64,000 nt of DNA from an uncultured Clostridia bacterium (GCA_947626755.1 CANQTP010000006.1:1-64000); one strand, 5' to 3'. Positions 37,337-46,344 are shown, counted from the stretch's first letter. Notes: generated by a model from the sequence alone, not told the origin. Made by a program: numbers and translations.

Positions 37337-40300
37337 TCACAACTCTGAGACGACATAATTATCAATTATCATAGAGCCGCCTTGAGCTGTTTTTTTGACT
37401 TCAATGCAGCAGGGGATAACATTCCGCAGTTCTTCAACGTGGGAAATTATTCCAATACTGCTCTTTCCGTTTGAAAGGCTGCAAAGTACGCTGATCGCTT
37501 CTTTAAGGGAATTACTGTCAAGAGAGCCGAAACCTTCGTCAATGAACATGGCGTCAATGCGAATCCCGCCTGAACGGCTCTGCGCCACTGCGGAAAGTCC
37601 CAAGGACAGCGCAAGGGAAATGAGGAATTTTTCTCCGCCCGAAAGCCCCTTTACGCCGTATCTTACATCTCCTTCGGAAAGCGTGTTTTCAACTTCAAGA
37701 TCAAGTCCCGATTTGGAATTTGCCGCAAGTTCGGTTTTAACGCGGAGGCGGAACATTCCGCCGTGAATGTCCGAGAGAATTCTGTTAGCTTCCGAAACAA
37801 CAAGACTCAGCATCATACTTAGAACATAGCGTGTAAAGGAAATTCCCTTGTCACCCCGCATAAATCTGGCGAACTCTATGCGCTTGCCGTTCTTCTCGGC
37901 GGCGGCTCGGAATTTCTCGTAACGTTCGGAATAGTTTTTGAGAACTTCTCCAAGATGTGTGATGCGGTCGGTGCAAAGAGTATGTTCTTTTGAAAGGCTG
38001 TCGTAATTTTCTTTTGCAAGAGCGGCTTTTTCGGAAAGTTTTGCGGTGTCGGGCGGCTCTTTTCCCGAAAGTTTTTCGGAAAGTTCCTTAACGGTGTTTT
38101 CCGCAAGCAATCGGCTGTCGGAATATTCCTTGACATTTCGGGAATATTCCTCGGCGGCGGCTTCGGGAAGAAGCGATGTTCTGAAACTTTCCTCATCGGG
38201 AATTTCTGCGGCGGAAAGCTTTTGCAGGAAAGCAGCTTCCGCGCTTGAAAGACGGTTTTCCGCGGAGGAAAGCTCCTCTTTTGCCTGTGAAAGCGAGGTT
38301 TCCGCGCCTGTAAGATGTTTCTGCGAATTTTCAAATGCCAAGTCGGCGGCTTTCTTTTCCTCCGAAAGTTTTCCGATCTCCGCTTTTATGCCGTTTATTT
38401 TCAGAATATAGCTTTGCTTGTCGGGACAATCCTTTGAAAGACGGGTATTTAAAACGGCAATTTCCGTTTCCGCAGCTGTTTTTTGTTGTTTGAGATCTTC
38501 AATATCATTTGAAATTTTCTTTTTGCTGTTTTCAAGATCCTGCTTCTGCGTTTCAAGTGCGGAAATGCGGTTTTTCAGTTCGGGAATAAGCCTGTCCTGC
38601 GCTTCAGCTTCGGAAAGTCTGTCCGCCGTTTCCCTGAAAATTTCGGGGGAATAGCCTGTCTTCAAAATTACATTTTTGCAGTCGGAAATATATTTCTGCG
38701 CGTTGTTTACGCGTTCCTGCCGTGCGGCTTTTGCTTCTTTGATCTTTGAAAGTTCCTCTCCTGCGGCATCGAAATTGTCACGGGCGGTCTTTACCTGCTC
38801 GGAAGTGACATTTTCCGCAGAAAAGTGCGCGGGGGCGGGGTGGGAAAGGCTTCCGCAGACGGGGCAGGGACGTCCTTCTTCAAGCTTTGAGGAAAGCTCC
38901 GCCGCCGCATTTTCAAAATATATCCTGTAAAGACGGTCATACTCCGCACCGAAAGCGTTCTTTTTGCTTTCAAGTGAAGCTTCGCTTTCGGAAAGTTTCT
39001 CTATTTCCGCAAGAATACCGTTCAGCGCGTTTTCGTAAGTGCGCAGATTTTCATAACTTTCCCTGCCCTTGTCAAGCAAGGCTTTTTTCTTGGTAAGTTC
39101 GGGAATTTTGCGGGAAAACTCCGAAAGGATCTGTTCCTGCTTTGCTTTTGCGGCTGAAATATCCGCGTCGGTCTTTTGAACGGAATTGTTCGCGATCTCA
39201 AGTTGTGAAGCTTTTTCGGAAATTTTTTTTGCAAATGCGGCGGCGCTTTTTTTCGCAAGATCAATTTTTTCATATGCTTCCGAAAATTCTTCTAAAACGG
39301 CAAGTTCGCTTTTCAGCGCGGAAATGCGTTCTTCCGTTCCTGCGGTCTCGGCGCGTTTTTCAAGAAGCTTTTCATACTCCGATTTTGCGGCGGTATGGGC
39401 ATTTTCCGCATCGGAAAGCGCCTTTTTTCTTGCGGAAATATCCTGCCGCGCGCCGCAAAGTGAAATGTATTCGGGACGCGCTTTTAAAGCCTTTTCATGC
39501 ATTGAAAGCAAGCTGTTTATCCGTGAAACTTCCTCTGCCTTGCCGTTTAATTCATCAAGGGAAAGCTTTGCCTTTTTAAGTTTGTCAAAATCTGCGGTAA
39601 TGGCGCTTGCTTCCGCAAGAGCTTTTTGCGCAATTTCAAATTCCAAGCCAGCGGCTTTTACTTTCGGGGAAAGTTCATTCAACTTTTCGGAAAGTTCTTT
39701 TGATTCTTCGGAAAGCTGTTCGATACTTTCTGCCTTTTCCGCAGCGAGAAGCGCGTTAAGTTCCGTTTCCTCGGTTTTCAGAGTCCTGCGTTCTTCCTCA
39801 GCCGTTTCCGCAAGTTTTTTGGAAAGCAGAGTGAACTTTTCCGCGCCGAAAAGCGTGGAAAGTATCTTTTCTTTTTCGTCGCTTCCCGATGTGAGAAGCC
39901 GTTCAAACTTTCCCTGCGGCAGAATGATGACCTGACGGAACTGCTCCGCGGAAAGTCCTGTAAGTTCCTCGGCTTTCTGTCTTACAAAAACTTGTTTCGG
40001 ATTTTCAAAGAACGGGATAAATTCGGCCGAATTTTCGTCAAGGTGAAAACAATCCTGCTTTGTTTCAAGTTTCTTGCTCCGTGGTGTAAAACCGATATAG
40101 CGGGTAAATTTGTATCTTTTGCTGCCGATCTCAAAAATAAACTCCACTTCGGTGGGAATGTCGGCAGCTTCGGGGAGAGCGCAGCGCATTTCGGAACGTT
40201 CGCCGCCGCTGGATTCCCCGTAAAGCGCATACATCATTGCATCAAGAATGGTGGTTTTTCCCGCGCCCGTTTCTCCATGGATAAGGAACAGCGCGCCCGC

Positions 40301-40372
40301 TTTTTCAAAGTCAACTTCGGTTTTCCGTGCATAGGACGCAAAGGCTTGGAAACTTACTTTTATAGGTTTCAT
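37337..40372 (-). CDS. sbcC: Nuclease SbcCD subunit C (SMC-like ATPase)
   Basis: A 1011-residue Rad50-type protein acts with SbcD to cut DNA hairpins and palindromes. The N-terminal Walker A HGETGAGKTTILDAMMYALYG and two long coiled coils flank a CPVCG zinc hook, with the C-terminal signature GLSGGEKFLISLALSL and Walker B MFIDEGFGSLD. The track start (40486) lies far inside sbcD. ATG at 40372, after AAGGAGGG, gives MKPIKVSFQAFASYA. It overlaps the sbcD stop region. Confidence 0.95.
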   Translation of the reverse strand: MKPIKVSFQAFASYARKTEVDFEKAGALFLIHGETGAGKTTILDAMMYALYGESSGGERSEMRCALPEAADIPTEVEFIFEIGSKRYKFTRYIGFTPRSKKLETKQDCFHLDENSAEFIPFFENPKQVFVRQKAEELTGLSAEQFRQVIILPQGKFERLLTSGSDEKEKILSTLFGAEKFTLLSKKLAETAEEERRTLKTEETELNALLAAEKAESIEQLSEESKELSEKLNELSPKVKAAGLEFEIAQKALAEASAITADFDKLKKAKLSLDELNGKAEEVSRINSLLSMHEKALKARPEYISLCGARQDISARKKALSDAENAHTAAKSEYEKLLEKRAETAGTEERISALKSELAVLEEFSEAYEKIDLAKKSAAAFAKKISEKASQLEIANNSVQKTDADISAAKAKQEQILSEFSRKIPELTKKKALLDKGRESYENLRTYENALNGILAEIEKLSESEASLESKKNAFGAEYDRLYRIYFENAAAELSSKLEEGRPCPVCGSLSHPAPAHFSAENVTSEQVKTARDNFDAAGEELSKIKEAKAARQERVNNAQKYISDCKNVILKTGYSPEIFRETADRLSEAEAQDRLIPELKNRISALETQKQDLENSKKKISNDIEDLKQQKTAAETEIAVLNTRLSKDCPDKQSYILKINGIKAEIGKLSEEKKAADLAFENSQKHLTGAETSLSQAKEELSSAENRLSSAEAAFLQKLSAAEIPDEESFRTSLLPEAAAEEYSRNVKEYSDSRLLAENTVKELSEKLSGKEPPDTAKLSEKAALAKENYDSLSKEHTLCTDRITHLGEVLKNYSERYEKFRAAAEKNGKRIEFARFMRGDKGISFTRYVLSMMLSLVVSEANRILSDIHGGMFRLRVKTELAANSKSGLDLEVENTLSEGDVRYGVKGLSGGEKFLISLALSLGLSAVAQSRSGGIRIDAMFIDEGFGSLDSNSLKEAISVLCSLSNGKSSIGIISHVEELRNVIPCCIEVKKTAQGGSMIIDNYVVSEL

Positions 40373-40373
40373 A

Positions 40374-41516
40374 TCAGACACCCTCCTTATCATCGGATTC
40401 AACGGCGGCGAAAGCTTCGGCAAGCCAGCCAAGCTCGTCCTCGTCCGCTTCCTGATCCCGCTGTTCTTTAAGATAAAGTTTTGCAAGGGAAATAATGTCG
40501 AGTTCGGCGGCTTTTTCGGAAATTTCGGCAGTATTTACACTGTCTGAGCTCTTTTTTCCTATGAATCGGATCAGATTAGGGTAAATTTCCTTCATTTTCA
40601 TGTGGATCCCACTGTTATTGTATTGATCGGTAACGATCATTTTTATAAGATCCGACTTATTTTCATCTGTTTCGGAATTTTTCAGGATATTTTCATATGT
40701 ATCTTCAATGACCCGCAGGCGGTACTCTTCGGGAGCAGGCAGTTCCGAAATGGTTTTCGTGTCCGTGTCGAAAATTGTAAAGGTCTTTTGCTGTACACCC
40801 TCGCTAAAAGCATAGGGCAGGGGAGTGCCGCTGTACCTTACTATGGTTTTTGTGACGGGGGAATAGAGAGTCTGGGGTTTGTGGATATGTCCGAGGGCAA
40901 CATAGTCAAAGCCGTCAAAAGCGGAAAGGGGAATGCGGTCCGCGCCGCCTACCGAAGCGGAAGCATTTGCGGAAATGTCGCTTTCGGCGGGATAAGCACC
41001 TGCGGCAAAACAGTGAGCAGAAAGGATATTGCATTTATCAGGATCCGCTTCGTCAAGAATTTTCTTAGCGGCAGCTTCCATAACGCTTGCGGCAGTGGGT
41101 TTGCAGTTAAGGATAAGCGCGGCATATGAAGGATTGAAGTATGGCATAGAGTAAATGGCGGCATTTCCGATAATGACGGGCTTGAACGCGTCCTCAAAAT
41201 TTCCCGAAATATAAAGATTTGCGGCTTTTAAAAGTTCGCTGCATGAGGAAAGACGAGCCGCGCCGTCATGGTTTCCCGCACAGACTATGACGGGGATCTT
41301 CATTCCGAGACAAAGCTCCGAAACCAGATCGCTCCAACATTTTATAGCTTCCGCGGAAGCTACCGAGTTGTCGAAAACATCTCCCGCAATTATCACCGCA
41401 TCGGCATTTCCGGCGGCTTTGCAAAAGCTTTTGCAGAAGTTCTGCTGATAATGCAAAAGCGGAGTATTTATCAGTGAGATCCCGATATGCAGATCGGAAG
41501 TGTGAAGTATTTTCAT
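40374..41516 (-). CDS. sbcD: Nuclease SbcCD subunit D
   Basis: This 380-residue Mre11-type metallophosphoesterase is the nuclease of SbcCD. Motifs MKILHTSDLHIG, IIAGDVFDN, CAGNHDGAARLS and FDYVALGHIHKPQ are in the normal order. GGAGAACTGCT precedes the ATG, and sbcC follows with a 3-bp offset. A hairpin-cutting complex is a natural counterforce to the palindromic repeats of this genome. Confidence 0.95.
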   Translation of the reverse strand: MKILHTSDLHIGISLINTPLLHYQQNFCKSFCKAAGNADAVIIAGDVFDNSVASAEAIKCWSDLVSELCLGMKIPVIVCAGNHDGAARLSSCSELLKAANLYISGNFEDAFKPVIIGNAAIYSMPYFNPSYAALILNCKPTAASVMEAAAKKILDEADPDKCNILSAHCFAAGAYPAESDISANASASVGGADRIPLSAFDGFDYVALGHIHKPQTLYSPVTKTIVRYSGTPLPYAFSEGVQQKTFTIFDTDTKTISELPAPEEYRLRVIEDTYENILKNSETDENKSDLIKMIVTDQYNNSGIHMKMKEIYPNLIRFIGKKSSDSVNTAEISEKAAELDIISLAKLYLKEQRDQEADEDELGWLAEAFAAVESDDKEGV

Positions 41517-41530
41517 AGCAGTTCTCCTTA

Positions 41531-41584
41531 TAAAAATAAGAGCCGGATCGCTCCACGTCTGATGCCATGGGTACGATCCGGCTC
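41531..41584 (-). terminator. Terminator after glgP
   Basis: GAGCCGGATCG (41540-41550) pairs with CGATCCGGCTC (41574-41584). Read on the minus strand it is followed by TTATTTTTA, closing the first glgP gene before sbcD. Confidence 0.7.
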
Positions 41585-41597
41585 CGATCGTTTCTTA

Positions 41598-43952
41598 TCA
41601 GAGTTTCCAGAGTTCTTTCGCGTACTGTTTAACAGTTCTGTCGGAGGAGAATTTGCCGCTGCAGGCAATATTCATCCAGCATTTCTTGGAGAAAACTTCG
41701 CGGTTCTTGTAGTCGTAAAGCGCTTTCAGCTTGGTATCAACATAACCCTCCAAGTCGGCAAGCAGGAAATAATGATCGGGCTTATGCCAGCTTGTGCCGT
41801 TGATAAGCGCGTTGAAAAGTTCGCCGAACATTCCCGTGTCGCCGTCGTTGAAAGTTCCGTCTACAAGCGTGTTGATAACGCGTTTTACACGTTCGTTGGT
41901 GTAGTAAATTTTCTCTTTCGGACGGTAATTGGGCTTGATCTTTTCGATCTCTTCAACTCTCGCGCCGAAGATATATTCATTTTCCCAGCCTGCTTCTTCA
42001 ACAATTTCAACGTTTGCGCCGTCGTAAGTTCCCAGAGTTACCGCGCCGTTGAGCATGAACTTCATGTTGCCCGTGCCGCTTGCTTCAAGTCCCGCAGTTG
42101 AGATCTGTTCGGAAATATCCGCCGCGGGAATAAGCTTTTCCGCATAGGAAACGTTGTAATTCTGCACGAAAAGCACTTTCAGCTTGTCTTTTGTCTCGGG
42201 ATCGTTGTTGACAAGTTTTGCAACTTCGTTTATATACTTTATAATGCCCTTTGCCCTGCGGTAAGCGGGCGCGGCTTTTGCTCCGAAAATAAAGCAGGTC
42301 GGCTGCAAATCGGGAAGTTTATGATCTTTTATCTGGAAATACAGATCCACGATGGAGAATGCATTTAAAAGCTGTCTCTTGTATTCGTGGAGACGTTTCG
42401 CCTGAATGTCAAACGCCCAGTCGGGGGAAAGCTCAACGCCCTCATGCTTCTTGATATATTCGCAGAGCTGGACTTTCTTCTGATGTTTGATGTCCATAAA
42501 TCTCTGGATCGTGTTCCTGTCATCAACAAACTTTTTCAGTTCTGCAAGCTTGTCAAGGTCAGTTACCCAATCGCTGCCGATCTTTTCGGTAATAAGCGCG
42601 GAAAGTTCGGGATTGCAAAGACCAAGCCAGCGGCGGGGAGTAATTCCGTTTGTCTTGTTCTGGAATCTTTCGGGGAAAATTTCATACCAGTCTTTGAGAA
42701 CATCATTTTTAAGAATATCCGTATGCAGCTGCGCAACGCCGTTGGTATGCGCGGAAGCAAAAATTGCCATTCTTGCCATGTGGATACGTCCGCCCTCAAC
42801 TATTTTCTTGTCGGCGATCTGCTTATCGGTCTGACCGATGGAACGGAGATATTTTTCAAGGTGAGCGTCTATCATCAGGACAATTTCGTAAACCGTAGGA
42901 ATAACGCTTCTGAACAGATCAACGTTCCACTTTTCAAGAGCTTCTCCCAGAACGGTGTGGTTTGTGTAATTGCATACCTTGCTTACAATGTCAAAAGCTT
43001 CCTTGAAGGACATTCCCTCTTTGAACATGAAAATTCTTATAAGTTCGGGAATTGCAACAGTTGGGTGGGTATCATTCAGCTGTAAAGCGTAACATTCGGC
43101 AAATTTTGAAAAATCATCGCCGTGAGTCTTTTTATATCTTCTGATAATATCCTGAACAGACGCGGAAACAAAGAAATACTGCTGTTTCAGTCTGAGTCTG
43201 AGACCCTTTTCGGTGTTGTCATTGGGATAGAGAACATTTGAAATAGCTTCCGCAAGGATAGTGCTTTCGCTTGCTTTTATATAGTCCTGATTATCGAACG
43301 CGCCGAAATCAAATCCCGAAAGCGATTCGCTCTGCCAGAGACGAAGTGTGTTCACCGCTTTCATTCCGTAACCGATAATAGGAACGTCATAGGGAACGGC
43401 AAGAACCGACTGATCCGCAAAATCAACTCTTACCGCTTCATTTTCCGCTCTTACGCTCCAAGCGTCGCCGTAGTCGAGCCATGCATCGGCGGATTCCTGC
43501 TGGAAGCCGTTGCCTATGGACTGTTTGAAAAGTCCGTAACGATAGCGTATACCGTAGCCGTTCAGGGGAATGTCATGTGCGGCAGCGGAATCGAGGAAGC
43601 AAGCTGCAAGACGTCCGAGACCGCCGTTTCCGAGAGCGGCGTCCTCAATTTCTTCCAGACAGGCAATGTCAACACCCTGCTCGGAAAGAATTTCCTTTGC
43701 CTCGTCAAGGAGACCCGCGCAGTAAAGGTTATTGAACACGGCACGTCCCATAAGGAATTCCGCGGAAAGGTAATAAGCTCTGCGGCGGTTCTCGTTTTTC
43801 TCCTCGGTCTTGTCCCAGAGCGGGATAATTTCGTCCATTACGGCTCTTGAAAGAGCGTTATGGAGCTGTTTCGGGGAAGCGTTTTTAATGTCCGTTCTGC
43901 CGTCCACCCGAAGATTTTCGTTTATCTTCGTCAGAAACTGTTCTTTGTTCAT
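41598..43952 (-). CDS. glgP: Glycogen/maltodextrin phosphorylase (copy 1)
   Basis: A 784-residue GT35 phosphorylase releases glucose-1-phosphate from alpha-1,4-glucans. Motifs: YLSAEFLMGR, GNGGLGRLAACFLDS, QLNDTHPTVAIPEL, the PLP site EASGTGNMKFMLNGA and TLGTYDGANVEI. AAAGGACGG precedes the ATG. A second copy (798 residues) lies at 51743 on the other strand. The two are clearly distinct paralogs, not a recent duplication. glgP is the label for both since substrate preference cannot be read off. Confidence 0.94.
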   Translation of the reverse strand: MNKEQFLTKINENLRVDGRTDIKNASPKQLHNALSRAVMDEIIPLWDKTEEKNENRRRAYYLSAEFLMGRAVFNNLYCAGLLDEAKEILSEQGVDIACLEEIEDAALGNGGLGRLAACFLDSAAAHDIPLNGYGIRYRYGLFKQSIGNGFQQESADAWLDYGDAWSVRAENEAVRVDFADQSVLAVPYDVPIIGYGMKAVNTLRLWQSESLSGFDFGAFDNQDYIKASESTILAEAISNVLYPNDNTEKGLRLRLKQQYFFVSASVQDIIRRYKKTHGDDFSKFAECYALQLNDTHPTVAIPELIRIFMFKEGMSFKEAFDIVSKVCNYTNHTVLGEALEKWNVDLFRSVIPTVYEIVLMIDAHLEKYLRSIGQTDKQIADKKIVEGGRIHMARMAIFASAHTNGVAQLHTDILKNDVLKDWYEIFPERFQNKTNGITPRRWLGLCNPELSALITEKIGSDWVTDLDKLAELKKFVDDRNTIQRFMDIKHQKKVQLCEYIKKHEGVELSPDWAFDIQAKRLHEYKRQLLNAFSIVDLYFQIKDHKLPDLQPTCFIFGAKAAPAYRRAKGIIKYINEVAKLVNNDPETKDKLKVLFVQNYNVSYAEKLIPAADISEQISTAGLEASGTGNMKFMLNGAVTLGTYDGANVEIVEEAGWENEYIFGARVEEIEKIKPNYRPKEKIYYTNERVKRVINTLVDGTFNDGDTGMFGELFNALINGTSWHKPDHYFLLADLEGYVDTKLKALYDYKNREVFSKKCWMNIACSGKFSSDRTVKQYAKELWKL

Positions 43953-44025
43953 AAGAAATGACCGTCCTTTTCTAAAATTTGCCTGAAATTTACCATAAAA
44001 AATTCAACGCATAAAGCCACATTAT

Positions 44026-44054
44026 ATTTTAGCACATTATTCTTAAATACGCAA
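44026..44054 (-). promoter_or_regulatory. Promoter for glgP copy 1
   Basis: TTGCGT and TAAAAT on the minus strand, 17 bp apart, about 75 bp before the start codon. Confidence 0.5.
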
Positions 44055-44123
44055 CTATTTTATGCGGATTTTGTGCAAAATACACATTTTAATTATATTT
44101 TGTTTGTAACTAAAATCTTTTAT

Positions 44124-44338
44124 TAAGAGTTGAAAGTTAAGAGTTGAGAGCAGGCTGAGCCTTTCCGTAGAGTTGAGAGTTAAGAGTTGAGAGTTGAGAT
44201 ATTGCAGGGACGCTTATATCTCAACTCTCAACTCTTAACTCTCAAAACTAAAATGTAGATTGTACTTTACCTTGCCGCACATTATACTTAGGCAGAGGAT
44301 AGCAAAACTTTGCCTGTAGGGGTCAAGGCTCAGCCTTG
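44124..44338. repeat. Composite repeat at the 3' end of the Rpn locus
   Basis: Heptamer blocks, a short AGGCTGAGCCTTT remnant, a heptamer foldback block and one half-element end in CAAGGCTCAGCCTTG (44324-44338). The stop codon of the C-terminal Rpn fragment lies in this palindrome. Confidence 0.8.
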
Positions 44339-44590
44339 CATATATTTTCTGATGATTTCTTCCGGCACGCCGTCTGCTGCCATTAGTGCAAGTAGGTCGG
44401 ATCTGCCTTTTGCAATGCCTTCTGCTCTACCTTCTGCTTTTCCCTTGGTGTAATTTTCTGCCATTAAAGTATTATAATCCCAGAGTGCCTTCTGACGGGC
44501 ATTATATTCCAAGCGTTTCTGTTCGTCCTGGCTTATAACTTCAAGCGTATCGACCGCTTCTCTGATGTATTCATTACTGCTTGCTGCCAT
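44330..44590 (-). CDS. Duplicated C-terminal Rpn domain
   Basis: An 86-residue product (MAASSNEYIREAVDTLEVIS...) nearly identical to the C-terminal part of the adjacent intact Rpn protein for its first ~55 residues. It then diverges to GRSDLLALMAADGVPEEIIRKYMQG. The ATG at 44590 follows GAGG with 8 bases spacing. The track start (44611) is a TTG overlapping the upstream stop. It is a tandem partial duplication that would yield only the C-terminal domain, the part that acts as antitoxin in characterised Rpn systems. The final Gly codon and stop lie in a repeat. Confidence 0.65.
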   Translation of the reverse strand: MAASSNEYIREAVDTLEVISQDEQKRLEYNARQKALWDYNTLMAENYTKGKAEGRAEGIAKGRSDLLALMAADGVPEEIIRKYMQG

Positions 44591-44607
44591 ATCAAATTCC
44601 TCATTTA

Positions 44608-44898
44608 TCAAGAATTAATGCTGAGTATTTTATTTATGTCACTTTCCGATATACCGAAAACTTTCATTTTTGCAAGAATTTCTGCTCTGCCTTTAGATAT
44701 GCCCCTTGCTTCGCCTTCTGCTCTGCCTTCTGCTCTGCCTTCTGCCTTCCCTTTGATGTAATTTTCTGCCATTAAAGTATTATAATCCCAGAGTGCCTTC
44801 TGACGGGCATTATATTCCAAGCGCTTCTGTTCGTCCTGACTTATAACTTCAAGCGTATCGACCGCTTCTCTTATATATTCATTACTGCTTGCTGCCAT
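44608..44898 (-). CDS. Possible internally started RpnS-like C-terminal product
   Basis: Within the Rpn gene, AAGGAGG (44907-44913) lies 8 nt upstream of an in-frame ATG (44898, residue 190), an ideal initiation site in the middle of a coding region. It would give a 96-residue C-terminal protein. The identical arrangement is kept in the broken paralog. E. coli RpnL genes encode an inhibitory RpnS in just this way, so a self-contained toxin-antitoxin gene is plausible. Confidence 0.5.
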   Translation of the reverse strand: MAASSNEYIREAVDTLEVISQDEQKRLEYNARQKALWDYNTLMAENYIKGKAEGRAEGRAEGEARGISKGRAEILAKMKVFGISESDINKILSINS

Positions 44899-45465
44899 AT
44901 CAAATTCCTCCTTCTTCTCTGCTTTCAAAAACTTTATCCAATCATACAGGACGGTGCCGTCCTCGGTTTTTGGAAGCTTAGGCAACTCTATCAAATGCCA
45001 TTCCATTATGTCTGTATAGCAAATATTTTCGCTGTCCTCGCGTATGTGATAGATCGTGTGGAAACGCTCTGTTTCTTTGACATATTTGAAGTCTAAAATG
45101 TTTATTCCAATGCATTTCTTGAAGTTTGAGTATATCTTGTCTATATTAGTCTGATCTACAAGCATTTTTGAGACATAGAACGCACTCCGTTCCGCCCAGG
45201 TTGCCATATAGGAAAGCTGGATCTCAATGTCGATCTCCGTGTCGTCGTTCATAGTAAGATAAACGTCCAGTATTCCCTGCTTCGAGTCCTCATGGTTTTT
45301 GGGAAGATTTGCATTTTTAAGAACAGTCTTCTTGATGTCGTCCACAGGGATATTCAGAACTGCACTTAAAAAGCCTTTCCTGACTTTATCATTATGCATT
45401 ATTTCCTTAAAAGCAAAATCTACTTTCGGCGACATCATGAAATATTCCTGATCTGGCACTTTCAA
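44608..45465 (-). CDS. Rpn-family PD-(D/E)XK nuclease/putative transposase
   Basis: A 285-residue member of the Rpn/TIGR01784 (PDDEXK) family, which promotes RecA-independent recombination and in some cases aborts phage infection. MMSPKVDFAFKEIM opens the family domain, and the active-site residues appear as the Asp of ILDVYL and the EIQ of IDIEIQLSY. WHLIELPKLPKTEDGTVLYDWIKFL matches the middle of the family. A charged C-terminal domain carries a translated simple repeat (GRAEGRAEGEARG). The promoter TTGCAA-17-TATAAT lies upstream. The nuclease core seems intact. Confidence 0.85.
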   Translation of the reverse strand: MKVPDQEYFMMSPKVDFAFKEIMHNDKVRKGFLSAVLNIPVDDIKKTVLKNANLPKNHEDSKQGILDVYLTMNDDTEIDIEIQLSYMATWAERSAFYVSKMLVDQTNIDKIYSNFKKCIGINILDFKYVKETERFHTIYHIREDSENICYTDIMEWHLIELPKLPKTEDGTVLYDWIKFLKAEKKEEFDMAASSNEYIREAVDTLEVISQDEQKRLEYNARQKALWDYNTLMAENYIKGKAEGRAEGRAEGEARGISKGRAEILAKMKVFGISESDINKILSINS

Positions 45466-45494
45466 ACACTCCTCTATACTTTCTTGTCAATTAT

Positions 45495-45523
45495 ATTATA
45501 TCACATTTTTTTTATGATTGCAA
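45495..45523 (-). promoter_or_regulatory. Promoter for the intact Rpn gene
   Basis: TTGCAA and TATAAT on the minus strand are 17 bp apart. The -10 flank TATAATATAATTGA is shared with the promoter at 13038-13066. Confidence 0.6.
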
Positions 45524-45532
45524 TATAAAAAT

Positions 45533-45812
45533 AAGAGTTGAGAGTTGAAAGTTGAGAGTTGAGAGCAGGCTGAGCCTGCACGCTTTCAGGGTTTGCTTTG
45601 TGATTTTCAACCTAACGTATACCGTGCATGAAGCAAAGTGCAGTCTGCAAACAATGATCCCGCCTATACAGGCGGGAATTGCTGTTTGTAGATCGCGCTT
45701 TACTTTGCCGCACATTATATTTAGGCAAGAGATCACAAAACTTTGCCTGTAGGCGTGCAGACTCAGTCTGCCTCTCAACTCTATAATTACGCATTAAGAA
45801 TTACGCATTAAA
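45533..45812. repeat. Heptamers flanking a complete ~207-bp palindromic element
   Basis: The element runs from GCAGGCTGAGCCTGC (45565-45579) to GCAGACTCAGTCTGC (45757-45771), centred on CCCGCCTATACAGGCGGG (45659-45676). The arms are inverted half-elements. CTCAACT-type heptamers lie to the left and ATTACGC-type heptamers to the right. Confidence 0.8.
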
Positions 45813-45817
45813 AAGTA

Positions 45818-45846
45818 TTGCAAATTATTTAAGAATATGTTATAAT
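45818..45846 (+). promoter_or_regulatory. Promoter for nfeD-SPFH operon
   Basis: TTGCAA (45818-45823) and TATAAT (45841-45846), 17 bp apart, begin just after an ATTACGC repeat. Confidence 0.65.
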
Positions 45847-45871
45847 ATATACAGTAAGGGAGGTCATGCAT

Positions 45872-46321
45872 ATGGTAATAGTATGGCTGATAGTTTTTGC
45901 GGCGGCTCTCGCTGTGGAAGCCGCTACTTCCGCTCTTGTATCGATCTGGTTCGCTGTCGGCGCGCTGGGCGCGGTATTTGCGGCGGCACTGGGTGCGAAC
46001 CTTGCGGTGCAGCTTGTGGTTTTTGCAATTCTGGCAGGAATTCTGCTGATTTTTACAAGACCGCTTCTGAAAAAGCTGTTTCCCAACAAGTTCATTCCTA
46101 CCAATTCCGAACTCGATGTGGGCAAGACCGCTGTCGTTATCGAAACAATAGACAGCTCCACAGGAAAAGGCAGGGTCCGCCTTGCAGATGTTGACTGGGC
46201 GGCTGTTTCGGAGGACGGGAGCAGTATTCCCGAGGGCGAATCGGTAATTATCAAGGAAATACGTTCCTCGCGGGTGGTAGTCCGCAAAACGGAAGAAAAA
46301 ATTTCCGCAGCAGAAAAATAA
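45872..46321 (+). CDS. NfeD-family membrane protein
   Basis: A 149-residue short-form NfeD has three hydrophobic segments in the first ~65 residues (WLIVFAAALAVEAATSALV, AVGALGAVFAAALGA, LAVQLVVFAILAGILLIF), followed by an OB-fold domain (VGKTAVVIETID...GEWVI-like VNDWAAVSEDGSSIPEG region). NfeD proteins partner with SPFH proteins in membrane microdomains, and the next gene is SPFH. GGGAGG favours the ATG at 45872 over 45866. Confidence 0.85.
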   Translation: MVIVWLIVFAAALAVEAATSALVSIWFAVGALGAVFAAALGANLAVQLVVFAILAGILLIFTRPLLKKLFPNKFIPTNSELDVGKTAVVIETIDSSTGKGRVRLADVDWAAVSEDGSSIPEGESVIIKEIRSSRVVVRKTEEKISAAEK

Positions 46322-46344
46322 TTGTTTGAAAGGAAGTCGTTTTT

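Noticed and set aside
44581-44775. ORF rich in FCSAFCSAF repeats on the plus strand
   Set aside because: It is the antisense translation of the simple repeat inside the Rpn C-terminal domain.
45600-45730. Integron attC-like sites, because CCTAAC and GTTAGG occur in inverted orientation within the palindromic elements
   Set aside because: There is no integrase gene, no cassette ORFs between sites, and the core sites do not have attC spacing. The symmetry is explained by the foldback element itself.
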